Shown here: positions 52,001-63,893 of the stretch, in pieces
How the letters are laid out: each line of letters opens with the position of its first letter
Numbering within the stretch: the stretch's first letter is position 1
Origin: Pontederia crassipes
Lineage: Eukaryota > Streptophyta > Magnoliopsida > Commelinales > Pontederiaceae
Direction of reading: 5' to 3'
DNA: 64,000 nt
Assembly (NCBI GenBank): GCA_030549335.1
Contig: CM060193.1
Location: 64,705,646 to 64,769,645 of the forward strand
The notes under the pieces: generated by a model
The model's database searches: none
What the model saw: only the letters and a program-made list of their open reading frames with translations
Told to the model about the DNA's origin: nothing
Made by a program: the position numbers and the translations under genes

Positions 52001-52150
52001 TGCCTTTCCTTGGATTTGAACCTTTCTGTGGAGGAGGATCACGACCTTGACCATGACGGCGGCGGCGGCGGCGGCTCCTGTCATAACGCAGGCCTCCTCG
52101 ACTTTGTTGATCAGGCCTTCTTCTTCAAGCTTCCCAGTCCTGATTTGTGA
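49050..52150 (+). CDS. SMAX1-LIKE protein, SMXL3/4/5 type (Clp ATPase-like repressor)
   Basis: Three exons (49050-50272, 50614-50851, 50945-52150) encode 888 aa. The start MRAGVCTVQQALTTEAAGVV matches the family; a GTG nine bases earlier is not a start. Residues 1-180 form the double Clp-N domain (RRRGHAQVTPLHVANTMLSS, HPLQCKALELCFNVALNRLP, AHQRRGSIESQQQPLLAVKI). A degenerate first AAA+-like region follows (SIVIVGECLVTSDGVVRGVM). The second AAA+-like region has WLFFQGGDNNGKERIARELA near 680-695, where the P-loop is degenerate. SLDLNLSVEED at about 840 carries an LxLxL EAR motif that recruits TOPLESS co-repressors. The RGKT degradation motif of SMXL6/7/8 and D53 was not seen. With the close N-terminal match, this points to the SMXL3/4/5 group, known for roles in phloem formation and not for strigolactone-triggered breakdown. 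Subgroup placement is an inference. The protein should act in the nucleus. Confidence 0.93.
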
Positions 52151-52519
52151 TGTGTTAACGTGGTTGCTTTAAGCTAAGCAGATTCATGCATGGCGTTAAT
52201 GTGGATGGATATATCTTCTCATGCATGATCAAATCCTTCATTTCTTGTTCTTCTTTTTTCTTTGTGAATTAAGACATGGGAGGAAAGAAAAAGTTGGTGA
52301 TTGATTAGGTAATTAGGTTTTGCATGCTGGGGGACACATGTATATTAGTTAGCAATCTTTGTGGAATTGGTTTAGGAGTTGGTTCATCACGTTCATTAAG
52401 TAAATTTAGAGTTCATGCGCTATGAAATTGAGACTTGATATATATTTTTTCTTTTGGTTTTGAGTACCAGTTCTATATGATGTGTTGAGTTCATATATAC
52501 AACTGTGGAAAAAACATTG

Positions 52520-52566
<47 letters not shown>

Positions 52567-54436
52567 TCAATGCCAACCTGCATAAAGATGAACACTGGAA
52601 TTAGTGAAGATGTCAATAATGGTACTTTATATATACACATATAATCAATGAAAAAATTATTTGTTATGGTAGGAGAAAGGAATCAAGGATCATTATAATA
52701 CGTGACATTGTCGTCTATCAGGGAATCTAGAGGTCACTTCAACAAAGTTGTCTCCCTAGTACACTATAAAGAAACATATACAGTGTAGGTATATTAATAA
52801 TGAGTATATATATATATATATGTTTATTAATCCCTGTAAAAATATTTAAAAAGTGAGGCTTGTTGAACGGACATTAGTTCATTCTGTCTAATTCTACCTG
52901 GTCTTCTATGCATGGTGATCTCATGTTCAAATTTTCAAATGAGAAACACACAATAGTACAATACAATTTTTCCTTCTTAAAAAAATATAAAGTTGGATAT
53001 AAATAAAATAAATAGAAAAACTTCGATCCTCTATAAGTTCTCAGTCATGGCACTATACATACTTCAGACAAAATAATTGTACAAATTACTTTCTTTTTTT
53101 TCTATTATTTATATTTTGGCTATAACACCACTGATCGCTTTAATTACAGCAAAAAATTAAAGTGGTGAATAATTGTCTTCTTAATTTTATGATGAAAGGC
53201 AAACAATGGAATATTTATTATTTTGGTATTATGTATTTCATAATTCTTTGTCAAATATTGATATAGTCCATGGATGCCACCTTTTTATTAAGGTGTTGCC
53301 CTGAATTTTAAAAACATTAAGCATCATTGTAACCATGGAACTTCTAATCTATAGAATATATTATCTACGTTTCCTATGAAAAATAGTATATAATTAAGCA
53401 ATTATATGGAACTGGATAGGTTCATATGCTATAGCTAGATAGGCACTACGATGCCATGTTTGATTGGCGATGAGAGTGGTTTTACATTCCATTATCATTG
53501 TTAGCATTTTTGCACTAAAGAAATTATGTATCGCAATAAATCTCATGAGAAATTTAACGCGACATAGAATTTTATTAGATGAAAAAAATTAGAAGAGCAT
53601 TACAAGAATAAATTACTTTCTGTTTGGACCTCTAGAGAGTTTATATATACATTTTTTTACAGACGATATGAATTACAGACCGATTGAAGTTCTGAATTGA
53701 TCCCTCAAAATATGACTCTTATCTCATAATAAGAAAATAAATCAAACCGAATGACATACAGAATACCCTTAAAAAGATTTCGCCCAAGGTGCTCCGTCCC
53801 CCTGCACCCCTCGCAAGGGGATCCCCCTACCCCCATAAGTTCGTTGACTGATCAGCAAGACCCCCATAAAGAAAATATGTTAAAGCGTCTGACTAAGAAA
53901 GTGACCATATAAAATTATAATTGAGTTCAAATTCAAGGTATTATCTACGAGGACTTCATTCTGAAATCATAGTCCGAAGGCTTAAAACTTACATACATGA
54001 AGGTGGCAAACCAATCGAGTGATATTGGTTATGAGGCTACTAGATTGGCTGAATTTTTGTTTAGATAAAAATAAATAAATAAACAAGAAGTAGTAATTAA
54101 GATAATGGTGATGCATAAAAAAGTATTTGTAAACCGTATGATTCATAACTTGAGGGTTGTGCAAAGTAGAAGTCACTTTAGAAGGCAAAAGCCACAATCT
54201 TCCTTAAGAAATTATCAAAGAAGGGCACTACTTTTGATGTCCCGTTATGCCATTGGAAAAAGAATGCCTTTTTCTCCTTGCTTTAATTTTTTTCATAAAC
54301 GCAACATTCTCGTCATCTTTGGAAAGTAGTGGAGGGAGACTTGAAAAAAAAAGGGATTGATAATACGGAAAATTTAAGAATAAAGATAAGCATCTATGTC
54401 TTTGTGACCTTAAAGTTTCCTACTTTAGAATCATGT
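52151..54436. other. AT-rich spacer downstream of SMXL
   Basis: The SMXL 3' untranslated region is followed by AT-rich sequence. It includes an AT microsatellite at 52524-52564 and a shorter one at 52806-52822. 53765-53960 has a more GC-rich repeat-like piece. No gene was recognised. Confidence 0.4.
52524..52564. repeat. (TA)n microsatellite
   Basis: About 20 TA units, 370 bp after the SMXL stop codon. Confidence 0.95.
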
Positions 54437-54654
54437 AAAGATTATCTTCCGCTTTTCATCGCTTAAGGGTCTCGAGTTCGAAAATGTAAAAAAATTATGT
54501 TAAGGTCTCGAAGGGACATCAAATAATTGAGCTCAATGGTGGCCGGAGACTTCACTTCGTAACTAGTGCGCATAACTTTTAGCGTCAACTGAGTTAAACG
54601 ATCGGCGTCACTTCTGGATCACTGGGTAGCAATCCAAAAAAAAGATTATCTTCC
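54437..54654 (+). mobile_element. SINE with 14-bp target duplication
   Basis: The body (54451-54640, 190 bp) is flanked by perfect repeats AAAGATTATCTTCC (54437-54450 and 54641-54654) and ends in an A-rich tail (CCAAAAAAAA). A worn B-box-like GAGTTCGAAAA lies near 54474, as in tRNA-derived SINEs. The body shares AGTGCGCATAACTTTTAGCG and the end CACTTCTGGATCACTGGGT with the two copies at 55.4 and 56.7 kb. Confidence 0.8.
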
Positions 54655-55415
54655 CTACATGCAATCAATCCAGTTCTGCACACAGACACAGGCCACAAAC
54701 ACTTGGATGAAAACGTTAACTGATGTGCATGGATCGAGATTTGTCGCCTGTGGATTTGGGGCACCAATTAGTGCTTTGAGATTAGTGGGCATGTATGTCA
54801 TAATGTCATATGCCCAGTACAAAAAAGAGGGGCAAAATTTAGTCCTCCTCTCTTTCTTTCACACGCCTATCCATTCCTTTTTCTAATCCCAACATTACTA
54901 TATATTCTCTCTCACTTTTTTGTACCTCTTTCTCCGCTTGTTCTTTCAAGTGTAAAAAGTGTGAAGACTCGAGGCCCCCAACCTCTCAACTTTCTTCACC
55001 TCTCTCTCTCTCTCTTATATATGCAAGTAATTTCTTCATAATACAAACCCAGTGAGAGAGAGAGGGAGAGAGAGTAAAGAATAGTAAACTGAGGATACGG
55101 GTACAGTTGCCAAGATTATATGAAGATATACCAACGTTAGTTGTTGCAATGCTAAGAGAGATTTAGTAAAAGCTGCTTCATATATCTAGTTTCCTGTTCC
55201 CAGAAGACATCAAATTCCCTCGTATTCTGTAGCACGAGGAGACGTATCCGAGGTGAAATCTAAGGAGCCCCGTCGCCCTAGAAGTATTTGCATGCTTTGC
55301 ATGTGCCGTCAACTTGACCACTATACTTTATTTTCCTAAACTAAATGCCGCAGTAAGTTTCTACATCACATTCTTGCTATACTTAATGACCATAAATGAT
55401 GAATCATGATCAAAT
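54655..55415. other. Spacer between two SINE copies
   Basis: Mixed sequence with CT and GA tracts around 54990-55075 that look promoter- or leader-like. No reading frame or recognised RNA supports a gene. A non-coding transcript cannot be excluded. Confidence 0.3.
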
Positions 55416-55687
55416 AATTTAAACAATAACTAATTATAATTGGTGTGGAGTGATAAGTGGCTCTTTCTCGTTTAAGCATGTCTCAATTTCGAGTCCTTAT
55501 AAATGTAGAAAATTTTTATGTAGCAGCTCACCTGCCATTGTAGTAAGTTTCTACAACTAATATTAGTTGAGCTCGATGATAAACCGGCCTTCCAACTTAT
55601 AATTAGTGCGTATAATCGATAATGCTACACGGGTTGAACAGTAGGCACCGCTTCTCATGGTTGGCTACCAAAAAAATTTGAACAATA
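55416..55687 (+). mobile_element. SINE copy with near-perfect 13-bp target duplication
   Basis: The body (55429-55674) lies between AATTTAAACAATA and AATTTGAACAATA (one mismatch) and ends in a short A tail. TTTCGAGTCC near 55490 resembles a B box. GAGCTCGATGATAAACCGG, TTAGTGCGTATAATCG and the end GGCACCGCTTCTCATGG align in order with the 54.4-kb SINE. Confidence 0.75.
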
Positions 55688-56171
55688 AAAATATATAAAA
55701 GTAAGACTGATTCTGATTATTAAACTAATAATTCATGAAAAAAAGTTTCGATTTTTTTTTACCTCGATAATGGAAGTAATTGACTGCTCATGATCATAAG
55801 CAATGTATGCTGGTTAAACGAGTTTTTTTATATACTGTTTGTGTTCTTAACTCAGTCATAAATGTGTCCCAATACTGTCTGGCTTCTGAGAAAAACATAT
55901 ACTGGTAAAACAAGGAAAGAGTGTGTAAGAAGCTTGTAAAAAGGATGTAAAGATTGTTCAGACCAGAGTGAATATTATCTTACAGATATTTTAATTGTTT
56001 TGTGCCAGAGAGCCAACTTCCTTTTACACTTTTTTCTCTCTTTTATCTTTGATCAGACAAAGAGACCCCAACTTTCCTTTAAACACGCATAAAAGGAAGC
56101 ACTAAAAAGCCAGTGACTGAAACGGGAGTCTTGAACCTGCTCATAGATCAGGATAACACAAAAAAAAAGTG

Positions 56172-56173
<2 letters not shown>

Positions 56174-56236
<63 letters not shown>
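56174..56236. repeat. (TA)n followed by (GA)n microsatellite
   Basis: About 32 bp of TA repeats run directly into about 30 bp of GA repeats. Confidence 0.95.
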
Positions 56237-56241
<5 letters not shown>

Positions 56242-56679
56242 TGCATATATACACCCAGGGCGTGGGAACAGGAAGTGCATATCATGCAGGCAGCTAAAAG
56301 TAATGGTTATTTAGCAGCCGATCGAAGCGATAAAAAGGGATTCCTGACAGTCATATATTCTTCTATCAGATGTGACGAGACTTTTTTATATGTTAGGTTT
56401 AAATCTTAATTATCATAGCTCATATTCATAGGGCTTTGTTCTTTAATTATTTTTACTATAACGCCAATGTCGTCACTTGGTGTTTGTAATATATTCAGCG
56501 AGCTATATTACCATTATTCAGCTATATATATGTTCCCCTAGGAATCACAGTGCAGTTTAGTCCATTTTCATTTAAAATTAAGTGATAATTCAATTCATGT
56601 CATGAGTATATAATATTTTGTAAATCTCTAATCTCTTGAGTATATATATAAAGTTTGAAATGCATATATACATGCAAGG

Positions 56680-56812
56680 TATGTTGCCTGAGACGACACC
56701 AGAATAATGAGCTGAGACTTTAACCCGTGGTCAGTGCCCATAACTTTAGCGCTAGCTAGGTTGAATGATCGACACCACTTCCTAGACACTCGGGTGGCAA
56801 CAAAAAAAAAAT
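56680..56812 (+). mobile_element. 5'-truncated SINE copy
   Basis: It aligns with the 3' half of the SINE at 54.4 kb (GGTCAGTGCCCATAACTTTA, GGTTGAATGATCGACACCAC, CTCGGGTGGCAAC) and ends in an A tail of about ten bases. Target repeats were not found. Confidence 0.6.
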
Positions 56813-59800
56813 ACAAATTAAGTAATGTTTTTAACTTAAATGAAACTCGGTCCTCCAAGATTACTGCAACAAGGCGATTTATATTGTCAGCTACCTAGGT
56901 GACTGAAAGAGAGAGGCATATGGGAGCAGCATCCTAATGTTAAAGGCTACCAATCCTTGACGGGTGATGTGTGTAAGGTAGGAGATCAGGCTGTCTTATA
57001 TGTGGTAGACACAAAGAATACTCACCAGTAACTAAGATAACTTCAAGAAATCATAGGCTCGCATGTAGGATTGCATATATCTATCTGCTTGGAATAAGGT
57101 GGATAGCTAGTGGGAGATAAAATATTTATGTACAAAATAGTTAGAACATGTCACCACTACCGGAGCTTTTCCCCATTTTCATATATGTATTGGTTTCATC
57201 ATCCATTTAAATTGAAAATGTCACAGCAAAATATAGATAGAAAAATAACAGGCAACAAATACAATGTCAGGAATGTTGGAGAGCCGAAAGCAGCAGCACT
57301 TCTAGCTACATGAATCATTGTCACCAGGCTTTCACATTTAAAAAAAAAAACACAGTTTGCTACAAAAGCCGTTTCCACATAGAAATTTCAAATCAAACAT
57401 GCACACATGCATTGACCAAAGTAAAAGGATATCAACTTTTACTCCATTTGTATATATTACTTGTTATGATCAGTAATCTCAGTGCCCTTTTTGTCGGCAC
57501 CCATAAGATATTATTCAATCTATCATAGATTTTTTTTTCCTAAATCTTTACGTGCACCATGCAGCATCTTCCGGAAAAGCCACAGCATTATCTGAATCAT
57601 GTTTTCCTCACTAATCAACTGAGGAGATGGATCGAGATGCCACAAACACGTCAGAGTTGCATCTTTACAACGAGACCAATCGTCAGGGTAAACAGTCATC
57701 GTTTGCGTTCAGAACCAACGCGTTCTGATCAATAATATAACCACGGCTCAGGTTTGATTCATACCATCATATATTTGCCTCCTTAAAAGTAGAGGACGGA
57801 ACAAAAGAATCGAAGTCTTTCTTCATATCATATGTTTCTGAGCAGTAAACATATGCATGTCAGACATATATATTTCTGTAATCTTATAATATATAATCTA
57901 TCTATGAACCAAACGTTCCAGCCTGTCCACCTTTTCTGATGCCTCCATCCATCACCCTGCAACGCGTTTCTAGGGGAATATATACCGTATGACTCACTAG
58001 ACATGCATCCAATGATAGCTATCTAGAGCAATTATTAAGTCATAGTCTGTCATCTTTCTTAACTATTATGCAACAGGAGGTGCCTTATTAGTTTGTCCAC
58101 AAGAAGAAAAAGATTTTTATATGCATGCATACATGCTCTATCAGTCTATTTCCATGCCAGAACCTTTGAGGAACAATCGTTCTCTTGAGGACCCCTGGTC
58201 ACAAAGAAGAAAAGATTCATGCCCTCTTCGGATGATCAGGTAATTAAACAAATTGGATGAGACCTGGTTTGTGGCGTCCCCACATTTTTTTTTCTTCATT
58301 TCATGTTGCGTTGATTTCATACACGTATTATGAGATGTAGACGGGGGTTAACTAAAACTTTTCCGTGACTCGAGTTAGGGTTTCTTTCTTGGTGCATTGG
58401 ACGTGGCCTTCATGGTGCATGACATGAGAAAGACATCTCCCTCGAGCTTTGCTGAAGGAGAGATGTAAAGGCATACGTCACTAAAGTTTGGGTCTTGTTG
58501 AGATTAACATAGAAAATTACAGAGAAAAAGAATAAAGTATAGTAAACCAGTAAGATTAGGTCTAATTTATTTGGATGAAAACCTAGTCATTAGACCAACA
58601 TGATCTCTCCAGTTCAGGAGAATTATGCAGTAAGTTCATAGTTCAATTTTCTTTCTTTTTTTTTCTTTCCTTTTTCTTGTTTGAATTTGATCCATGAATA
58701 TTTGAGATAATATATGATAAAAAAAGGAAGGATAGAAAGTCATTTATCAGATAAAATCATATGCTGATTAGCCTTTTATTTAAAACTACTTTAATTCACG
58801 TCTCCGAAAATGTAAGAGTGCATTGGATTAGCTTCCTGTATGTTGAGGATATTAGTTTTTGACTAGCAGAGATAATGGTGCTGCTCGTTGGCGCTTGCTT
58901 TCTATACAACCTTTACAAAGTGCTGCCACCCTTTTAGAGTCTCGAGACAACCACCTTGACGAGGATAGGCTACTTTATATCTTGAACGTGGTGGAAAATG
59001 CAAAGATGTGAACCCTAACCAAAGCATTCAAATTTGATTGGCACTTGAGGATGCATATCAACATGTTGGTTGTTTGGGAACTTACTATACATATGTCATA
59101 TATATGTATATATGCATAACCACTTCAAAAACAGAAAAAAAAAAGAAGTCAAGAAAATTATCGGTTGGCGAAATTTGTAGTTTCTTATATATGTTCGATG
59201 ATAACGTATTGATCACATGAGAGCACTGAACAGAAAGACGAAGTTTTTCTCAAAATGACTGCTAACATCCTCTGGTCATGGAAAATATACACCTAAAAAC
59301 TGGAAAGAAGAAATATTCTGTAAACATCTAAAGGTTAATTATTCCCGGTATTCAAGATTCAGTATCTGATTTTGTCAGGCAGATAGTATAATCAGTCTGA
59401 CATATATAGATTTTAGAGGGCCTGAGTGTGGATAAACATAAGATTAAGAGGAGTTGTTAGGTCAAAGGCCATGCAACTGAATTATCATTTACATTAGGAT
59501 ATCAAGCAACTGATGGCTGAGACCAGTGGAATCAATTAAAATTTGCCATGGCATCCTACCTACACCATAACCATTAAAGGTGCAGGTACGTAAGCTCCAT
59601 TTTTGTCTCTTCCAGCTTAAGGATGTCATGAAACCAAAATAACAATAAAGTTTTGGGGTAACATGTATATATCTGGTCATCTACTCAGAAAAAAAAAAGA
59701 ATTAAAAAGAGAAATCTGCGGTATCTCATACGTGCAGGTACCAATGTTAGGAAATTGCAAAACCATATCTGCAGAGAAACATGAGATAGTACAATATATC

Positions 59801-62128
59801 ATTTCAACTGATAACACCCTTCAACGAGACTACTCCATAAAGCATGACTAAAGAGAAGCAAAAGAGTGCTATTACTCGTGCTCTTTTCGAACCTGAAAAT
59901 TTTGCAGCCTTAAACAACTGATATCATGTTTGGTGTCCTATTGGTTTCAACTTATCCCACCTAGTGGGATAAGGCTTTGTTGTTGTTAAGCATCACAGTA
60001 TCACATAAAAGGTCCATAACACTCAATATTTCCCGTCAAAGATCACTCAATCGATCCCTTTTGTAACTTAGTCGATCTCTAACGAGACAAGCTGCAAAAC
60101 CTCTCAGTGCTCTTTACCTCAAAGATCGCCAAAAGAGTGTCCATTGGCATCACCAAAAGATACACGAGAATGGAGACAAAGTTTCCACACCAAACGAGCT
60201 TTTGCAGTCTTTAGCTAAAGGGCGCTCGCTGCATCGACCGGCCCTCTTTATCTTTTTCTCCTCTCTGGCCCTCCAATGGCTCTACTTGCTTCCTGTTAAT
60301 TTCGTTGCAAGAGTGCCTTGCATGGAAGTAAGAGAATTCTCGGATCTGTAAGCCCTACAATCCGCACTCATTGCTACCCTAGCAGATCCTCGTCGACGTT
60401 GGTCGCATTTCATCATTTGAAAGTGATGAACGGGGGATCCGAGGAGATAGGCCTCTTTATGTGATTATTGGTTCTAAAGAGAGAAGGGCCAGGCAATGTG
60501 CATGGCACAAATCCATGTGCCTTCCCTGCCTTCTTTTCCAATTCTTTGTTCTTTTGTAATTCGAAATCCAAATTAGCTCCATGAGAGGAGGATCGAGCTG
60601 GTGGAGTGGTAAAAAAGGTGGTGCAACCAGCATGCAAGTAGTATACATGTTAGTGAGTGGAGATATATAGTGCAGGCAGATCATGTTGCTTTTGTCTGGA
60701 CAACTAATGGATCAAATGTTCTGCGAGAGGATGTTATAAATTAACACAAGATATAATATGAAGAAGAAGAAGAATAATTGCTTTTTCCTGCTTCATGATC
60801 TATCACTTGTGTACATGCATGGCATGCGGAAATTAGGCAGCTCATATTGAGGAACAAAAGATGGTGCATGGTGGATGGCTAAGGGAAGGGCAGCTTGATG
60901 AGAGCAGTACTACTGATCAGACCTATATATATGTTGAATTATTAGACCCCAAAGAGAAGGGAGCAATCCCTATGCATTAGCAGCAGCAGGATGTTTGCTG
61001 ACACAGGGACCCAGTCAGTTTTGTTTGCTAGCTTGTGTGAGTGTTAAAAGGATGGAACTCTATATAGATATTGGGAACTATATATAGGCATGGAGAACAC
61101 TGTTTGCTTAAGAAAGTGGCGAGCATACATAACATTCTATTTTCTGATTTAATCATAGGAAGGCTACTTAGCCAATCATGCATGGCAAGTTTTCATGTAG
61201 AGAACTTATTCAACTAGGCGTGCATAGCATGTCTTTTCAGAACAAGCAGTTTAAGATGATATATAGGCGGAACTATACATGGCGAAGGCATGCAGTGCAA
61301 GAAGGTTCACAATTATTAATCCTTTTTTCACTTGATGTCTCATTAGGTTGTAGTTATGCTGCACATATATGATATGACCATGAACGAGATGCAGAAGAAC
61401 AGCAGTACTAGGCAAGACAGGAATTAGCTCCCTGCATGCAGCTAGAACAAGTAGATCAGGACTGAGCAACTAGTTCTCAAGGCTTAAAATAGCCCCCCAC
61501 CCTATGCATTATATTTATTATTATTCTATATATATAGTATTAGCAGTTTTGAGTACCTCAAGCTCTCAGGTTACTAGGAAACTAGCAATCTGCCACTGGA
61601 TGGTTAGACATACATAGTAGCCCACAAATACACAATTAATTAGGTACTAGCCTGCTTTTTCTTTTTCTTTTTTTTTTTTTGGCAACTTGGTTAATCATTA
61701 AAAAAAAGTACTTCGCTTTTTTATTTAATTTAGCCTCAACATTTAAAAAATTAAATTATTATTTATTCGCACTTATCACCGTGAATATATATATTATAAC
61801 TAATTGATTGATAATAAGGGTACACAGACTTCGTTAGCAATCGCATAAAATACGAAATTGACCACACAAAAAATATCTATTCCTTCGTTTCATGGGCTGC
61901 AAAATTGAATTGGGTTGGACGACGTGCCCAAAAGAATATATATAAGTACACCCGGCCCAAGTGCCACAGAATATATATGTACATCCGGCCCAGGCTCATG
62001 TGTGATAAATTTTATTATTTTCAGTAGATAAGGAGATGGTATACTAATTAATAAAATGCAAAGGATTTATTAATATTTTTAACAAAAAATTCAGAGAATA
62101 AAGAGAACCCAGATTTTGTGTTTCTAAC
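56813..62128. other. Long AT-rich spacer without recognised genes
   Basis: It was scanned on both strands for protein families, tRNAs and well-known microRNAs; nothing is supported. 57.5-58.5 kb and 60.0-61.5 kb are less AT-rich and mostly not repeat-like, so distal regulatory sequence or non-coding transcripts are possible. A 34-bp LINE 3' tail lies at 59955-59988. Confidence 0.4.
59955..59988 (+). mobile_element. Tiny RTE-LINE 3' tail
   Basis: ATCCCACCTAGTGGGATAAGG followed by CTTTGTTGTTGTT equals the 3' end of the LINEs at 24 kb and 36.4 kb. Only about 34 bp remain. It could also be the LINE-shared tail of a SINE. Confidence 0.6.
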
Positions 62129-62341
62129 ACTATAAGAAAATCCTTATTTACTAACGGTTACGTCCGTCTGTAAACAGACAAAAACCGTTGAAAATGGGTA
62201 TTTTCGACGGATGACATCCTCGCGAAAACTAGGCGTCGCAAATTATTTTTGACGGTCACCGAAGGACCGTCAAAACCTTCGACGGTCAGTGTGGCAGTCA
62301 GAGCCGTTGGTGTGCTCTAGCCGTCGAGACTTAAGATGTTT

Positions 62342-62471
62342 GAGCCGTCAATAAGAATCGATGGTTTGAGCCGTCGATATGTATCGATGGTTTGAGCCGT
62401 CGATATGTATCGATGGTTCAAGCCGTCTATAAATATCGACGGTCTAAGCCCTCAATGCATATCAACGGTTT
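62342..62471. repeat. Five tandem 26-bp subterminal units, each an inverted repeat
   Basis: Units start at 62342, 62368, 62394, 62420 and 62446, of the form GAGCCGTCGATATGTATCGA then TGGTTT. Each contains CCGTCGAT and ATCGATGG arms, so every unit and every junction is partly self-complementary. Units 2 and 3 differ by one base; 4 and 5 are more worn. CACTA subterminal repeats bind the element's own TNPA-type protein. Confidence 0.85.
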
Positions 62472-62699
62472 GAGCTGTCTAAAACTTTTGACGGCTCAAA
62501 CCGTCAATAGTTAATGACGGGTACAACCGTCGCATTTGACAATTTCAAGCCGTTGGAATAATTAAAAATAAAAAATATCATTTCAAACAATATATTTAAA
62601 AATCATTTGGAAATAAAATTAAATGCAAATTAAATTAAATACAAATTCATTGCAAATTAAATTAAATGAAATTCATTACAACATCGTTACAAATTTATT

Positions 62700-63310
62700 T
62701 CACTCATCATCCTCCTCGTCGTCGAGGTCGCAACGCATCATTTTTTCATCTCTTTCTTTTAAGCTCTAGCCATGCATTGCTCGTGTTTTCAAACTCTTGT
62801 TCAAACTCCTTTTTCAGCTCCTTGGTGACCTATTGTTTGAGCTCATGTCTGATCTCTTATCAGACATTGGATAAACGTTGTTTTCACGTATTTTCAAACA
62901 TTCGTTGCATATCTTGACTCGTGGAATCAGATACTGATTTATGACCATATCCAATATTTGCACTACTAACAAATGATCTGAGATCGTAAATGCGACCCTT
63001 CTTGAAGCCGGCGTTCGGATCCCACTCTGGAAACAGAAATGCCCACATTAATTGCAGGTCGTATTCCAGCATTGAATAGATCGGTTTAAAAACCAACTAT
63101 CGAGGAATTCCTAAGATTTTAGGCGGAATAGGAATTGTAATTCTCTCTACTTCTCGGGCATGCGTAATATACTTGACTTCTCTTGTCTTGTAACCCTCCT
63201 GAAAATTACAAAAAATATATCAACTATTTTCACATAACGAGTTTAATATCTTATGTTGTGAACTATTTTCTTACCTTTGTCTCACGAGCAAACGATGAAA
63301 TCCATTCTTT
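62700..63310 (-). pseudogene. Decayed CACTA (Ptta/En/Spm-type) transposon protein
   Basis: The minus strand carries FARETK at about 63280 and, past a likely intron, EGYKTREVKYITHAREVERI. Then come [20 protein letters not shown] near 63020 and VTKELKKEFEQEFENTSNAW near 62820. The KGRIYDL-S block and the charged helical tail fit the C-terminal region of plant Ptta/En/Spm transposase proteins. Stops interrupt it after FENT and around 62840-62880, so it is not functional. It lies next to the 26-bp repeats, as expected for this element type. Confidence 0.55.
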
Positions 63311-63330
63311 ATTTTTTTTTCTTATGGCTG

Positions 63331-63893
63331 CGTTTGGTACGAGAACATTAGTAGAACATTAGTTCTCGAGAACTAATTGATTTGATAGAAAAATTTGGGT
63401 TGGTGTTTGGACGAAAAAATGTAATGATGAGGATTTAAAAAGTTGATGTGATGGATAAATTTTAGTGGGTGCTTGGATAAAAAAGGAGAACTAAAAATAA
63501 TTTATTATTTTATGAGGTATAAAATTATAGTAAATAAGAATATGTTATTAATATTATAATTTATGTTATATTATTAATAATATTTTTATTTATTTTGATT
63601 AAATCTTTTAAATATTATTAATATTATAATTTATGTATATTTTAAGATCTAAATATAATACAATTTTTTTAAAAATAATTGAATAGTTTAATTAATAAAA
63701 TATTTATTAATTATTAGAACTAATTATTTTATAATTTTTAATTAATAACATTTAATAAATTATGTTATAATATCCCTAAATTATGTTATAATAATGTATT
63801 AATTTATTCTATATTATATATGCATATATTATAAAATAATTTAAAAATAAACAAAATTAAAAAAAAAAGGTCAAAGAATGCGGCGCAAGTTAA
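63331..63893. other. Possible further TIR element, cut by the gap
   Basis: GGCTGCGTTTGGTACGAGAA resembles the G-rich CTGTTTGG-type start of many plant MITEs and hAT elements, and marks a switch to AT-rich, non-coding sequence. The other end is beyond the gap. Confidence 0.3.

Larger units (their letters stand above)
62129..63893. mobile_element. Third CACTA element, left end to the assembly gap
   Basis: It begins CACTATAAGAAAATCC at 62129, one base away from the classic CACTACAAGAAAA. Next come subterminal repeats (62200-62540), including a neat 26-bp array, then a minus-strand remnant of a CACTA protein at 62700-63310. The right end is not seen before the N run. From about 63331 the sequence changes to another element-like start. 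Confidence 0.75.

Noticed and set aside
51365-52084. 239-codon minus-strand frame antisense to SMXL exon 3
   Set aside because: It is a shadow of the GC-rich coding exon; the + strand has clear SMXL motifs.
60413-60700. 74-75 codon minus-strand frames
   Set aside because: Two overlapping frames with no family similarity, no splice context and no neighbouring gene; treated as chance.
62380-62400. Resemblance of TTTGAGCCGTCGATAT to miR171 (TTGAGCCG...CAATAT)
   Set aside because: It is part of the 26-bp CACTA subterminal array. The middle bases differ and no precursor-type hairpin is formed.
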